A stretch of DNA of 64,000 bases from Rudaea sp. 3F27F6 (lineage in GTDB: Bacteria; Pseudomonadota; Gammaproteobacteria; Xanthomonadales; Rhodanobacteraceae). Below are positions 62,127-64,000 of the stretch, piece after piece. Numbering within the stretch: position 1 is the first letter of the stretch; every line of letters starts with the position of its first letter. The position numbers and the translations under genes were made by a program. The stretch covers positions 1,550,001 to 1,614,000 of the forward strand of contig NZ_SCNG01000001.1 in assembly GCF_005503555.1 (NCBI RefSeq), read 5' to 3'. The notes under the pieces are model-generated. The model had not been told where the DNA came from. It did not search any database and was given only the letters and a program-made list of their open reading frames with translations.

Positions 62127-64000
62127 ATGCACGCTATTCCACCCCGGACGTTCGCGCGCACGGCCTGCTTGGGACTGTTGTTCGCTTTCGCCTCCCAAAC
62201 TGTGCCGGCTTCTGCGCCCTCGCCCGTTGCCGTACCGAGCATGCGATATGCCTTGGCCGAACCAGCGACGACCTACACCCTGCGCGCGCAGGCAGTGGAC
62301 CGCGACGCAGAACTCGCCGCCGATCTCAAGCGCCCGCGCTCTCTGGCACCGCGCTACGCAGTCACGCGCGCGATCCAGGCACGTCATGTCCACAATCAGA
62401 CGCTAGGCGGTGAGTGGCGCGAACTCGGTGACGGAATGGCGCTGTGGCGTGTTCCAGTCGCAGCCGACAACGCGACAAGCCTCGCCTTCAGCTTCAGCCG
62501 TTTCTTTCTGCCGCCCGGCGCACAGATGTATCTGCGCAACAATTCGCAGACGCTGGGGCCGTACACCGATGCCGACAACCCACGCTCGCTCCAATTCGCC
62601 ACGCCGCTGATCCGCGGCGACCACGCGGTGATCGAGGTACTGGTACCAAGATCGATGAAATCCGCGCTCGACCTCGAGCTGGCTGCGGTGCACGCAGGCT
62701 ACCGCGATATCCTGACTCCGGATTCGCTGCGCAATCCGGAGTTCGCCAGCGGCGCGTGCAACGTCGATACGATTTGCCCACAGGGCGATCCCTGGCGCCG
62801 TGAAATCAATGCCGTCGCCGTGCTGATTTCCGCTTCTACATACTGCAGCGGACAACTCGTCAACAACACGCTCAACGACCGCGCCCCGCTGCTTGCCACT
62901 GCCGCGCATTGCTTCGACACGCAATGGGCGGCGTCGAATCTCGTGGTCTATTGGAAGTACGAAAGCCCCGTCTGCCGCGAACCGGGCAGCGATGCGAGCG
63001 GCCAGCCCGTGCCCACAGACAATGCCATCGCGCAGACCGGGGGAGCCCAACTGCTCGGTACGCATGTGGAGTCCGACTTCACCCTGCTGAAATTGAATAC
63101 TCAGCCGCCCGCGAATGCAAATGTCTATTTCAACGGCTGGGACCGAACCGAGTCGACCTTCGGCGGCGCCGTGGTGATCCATCATCCACGTTCCGACGCA
63201 AAGCGCATCAGCATTGCCGCTGGGCTCGTCACGCTGAACAACGATACGCATACCGGGCAGGGCATCTACCACTGGCGTGTGGATCACTACAGCCAGGGCA
63301 CGACCGAACCCGGCTCGTCCGGATCGGGGCTGCTTGACGGCAACCACCGCCTGCGCGGGGTGCTTTCCAACGGCGCGACTGCTTGCAACGTCCCTCAGGG
63401 CGACGCGAATTTCGGCCGCCTGAGTACCGCTTGGCAAGGCGGCGGCACGGCAGCGACGCGCGTTGCCGAATGGCTCGATCCCGCAGGCAGCGGCGCGACG
63501 CAGATCGACGGCCTCGCCGGCTGCACCCTGCCGGGCACGACTCTGGACTTGAGCGCCAATTCGATCGGTGCCGGCGACAAAATCACGTTGACGGCAGGGA
63601 CGAGCGGCGGCGCTGCTCCTTACACTTATGCTTTCGACGTCGACGGAGACGGCCTGCCGGACAGTACCGATCCCAGCCAGGCAAGCATTTCGGCGGTCTA
63701 TCCCACAGGCTGGTCCGGCAACGTCAGCGTGAAGGTGGTCGATAGCGCCGGCTGTGTCGGCACGGCGTCGCGCGCTTTGATCGTGCAGGCTCCGCATGTT
63801 GCGCTCGCGGCCGCGCCTCCGGCTCCACAGGCCCTCTGCGGTACATCACCAGGGACGATCAATCCGGGACAACGTTGGCGCACGCAAGTGAATTTGGTCA
63901 ATAACAGCACCGTCGCCTCGCAAGCCGGCTACGCCGTGTTTGCGCAAGATGCTGCGACGTTGAATCAGAGCAAGCTCACTGTGGAAACTCCGGCCGTCGC
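62127..64000 (+). CDS. Secreted trypsin-like serine protease with PKD-like domain (C-terminus beyond the window)
   Basis: Open from ATG 62127 for 624 codons to the edge. Signal peptide (RTACLGLLFAFASQTVPASA), then a propeptide-like region with beta structure (to about 210) and a lysyl-endopeptidase-like S1 domain. The triad is visible as His in LATAAHCF (near 260), Asp in HVESDFTLLKL (near 315) and Ser in EPGSSGSGLLDG (near 397). Cys pairs (ACNVDTIC, NGATACNV) fit extracellular disulfides. From about 490 a PKD-like repeat follows (YAFDVDGDGLPDSTDPS). Probably exported and degrading proteins outside the cell; C-terminal part unseen. Confidence 0.9.
   Translation, partial: MHAIPPRTFARTACLGLLFAFASQTVPASAPSPVAVPSMRYALAEPATTYTLRAQAVDRDAELAADLKRPRSLAPRYAVTRAIQARHVHNQTLGGEWRELGDGMALWRVPVAADNATSLAFSFSRFFLPPGAQMYLRNNSQTLGPYTDADNPRSLQFATPLIRGDHAVIEVLVPRSMKSALDLELAAVHAGYRDILTPDSLRNPEFASGACNVDTICPQGDPWRREINAVAVLISASTYCSGQLVNNTLNDRAPLLATAAHCFDTQWAASNLVVYWKYESPVCREPGSDASGQPVPTDNAIAQTGGAQLLGTHVESDFTLLKLNTQPPANANVYFNGWDRTESTFGGAVVIHHPRSDAKRISIAAGLVTLNNDTHTGQGIYHWRVDHYSQGTTEPGSSGSGLLDGNHRLRGVLSNGATACNVPQGDANFGRLSTAWQGGGTAATRVAEWLDPAGSGATQIDGLAGCTLPGTTLDLSANSIGAGDKITLTAGTSGGAAPYTYAFDVDGDGLPDSTDPSQASISAVYPTGWSGNVSVKVVDSAGCVGTASRALIVQAPHVALAAAPPAPQALCGTSPGTINPGQRWRTQVNLVNNSTVASQAGYAVFAQDAATLNQSKLTVETPAV

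Overview
The window is one continuous stretch of a high-G+C (mostly about 65-70%) gammaproteobacterial chromosome. The best match in gene content is the Xanthomonadales (Rhodanobacteraceae/Lysobacteraceae-like). The grounds are a glnA / outer-membrane protein / glnK / amtB / ntrB / ntrC block, lptM-dapF-yigA-xerC, hslVU with a short HslV propeptide, speA next to speE, hemD-hemX-hemY, a fused indolepyruvate:ferredoxin oxidoreductase, and several families of short intergenic inverted-arm repeats. The assignment is an inference from protein sequences and gene order; no rRNA or tRNA is present to test it. About 90% of the window is coding. I saw no CRISPR array, prophage, integrase module or complete insertion sequence.

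Layout. 1-9.7 kb: the 5' two-thirds of a large indolepyruvate oxidoreductase, a membrane protein, a sterol-desaturase-like hydroxylase, an SPFH/flotillin-like protein, and a divergent fosmidomycin-resistance-type MFS pump with an AraC regulator. 9.9-14.3 kb: two tandem Sel1-repeat exported paralogues, then lptM-dapF-yigA-xerC. 14.3-18.0 kb: a MoxR ATPase bracketed by two copies of a palindromic repeat, a VWA (CoxE-like) protein and a TAXI-type binding protein. 18.0-24.0 kb: rarD, hslVU, three small conserved genes and an acetylornithine-type aminotransferase. 24.1-28.1 kb: a beta-hydroxyacid dehydrogenase, arginine decarboxylase (speA) and divergent spermidine synthase (speE). 28.1-34.6 kb: two small membrane proteins, an exported unknown, an orphan ParA, SixA, YceI, a lipoprotein-type phospholipase D and a DUF1232 protein. 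34.8-38.6 kb: a second sterol desaturase, a PmtA-like methyltransferase and an OmpR-type two-component system. 38.6-42.1 kb: a thiolase, a 2OG-Fe(II) oxygenase, a low-G+C DpnI-like nuclease domain and a methyltransferase.

42.2-51.8 kb is a nitrogen-control region, all on the minus strand. glnA has a textbook sigma-54 promoter with upstream NtrC-type dyads. It is followed by a BBP2-type outer-membrane barrel, glnK, amtB, a secreted GH43 glycoside hydrolase and ntrB-ntrC. Together these would sense nitrogen (GlnK, NtrB/C), import ammonium (AmtB) and fix it (GlnA); the porin and glycosidase suggest, but do not prove, scavenging of a nitrogen- or sugar-containing polymer. 51.8-61.1 kb: a CurA-like reductase; a tight aspartyl-hydroxylase / TPR / YheT / PlsC operon; a PaaI-type thioesterase; and hemD-hemX-hemY. 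61.2-64.0 kb: a YiiD-type thioesterase, a small lipoprotein and a secreted trypsin-like protease cut by the window end.

The most unusual item is the stand-alone DpnI-like catalytic domain at 40692-41138. It keeps the DpnI zinc ribbon and the C-terminal conserved motif, but lacks the winged-helix domain and has Gln where DpnI has its catalytic Glu. The second theme is the repeat load: at least four families of short inverted-arm elements lie between genes. One supplies the start codon of a phospholipase D gene, and others create false N-terminal extensions of neighbouring genes.
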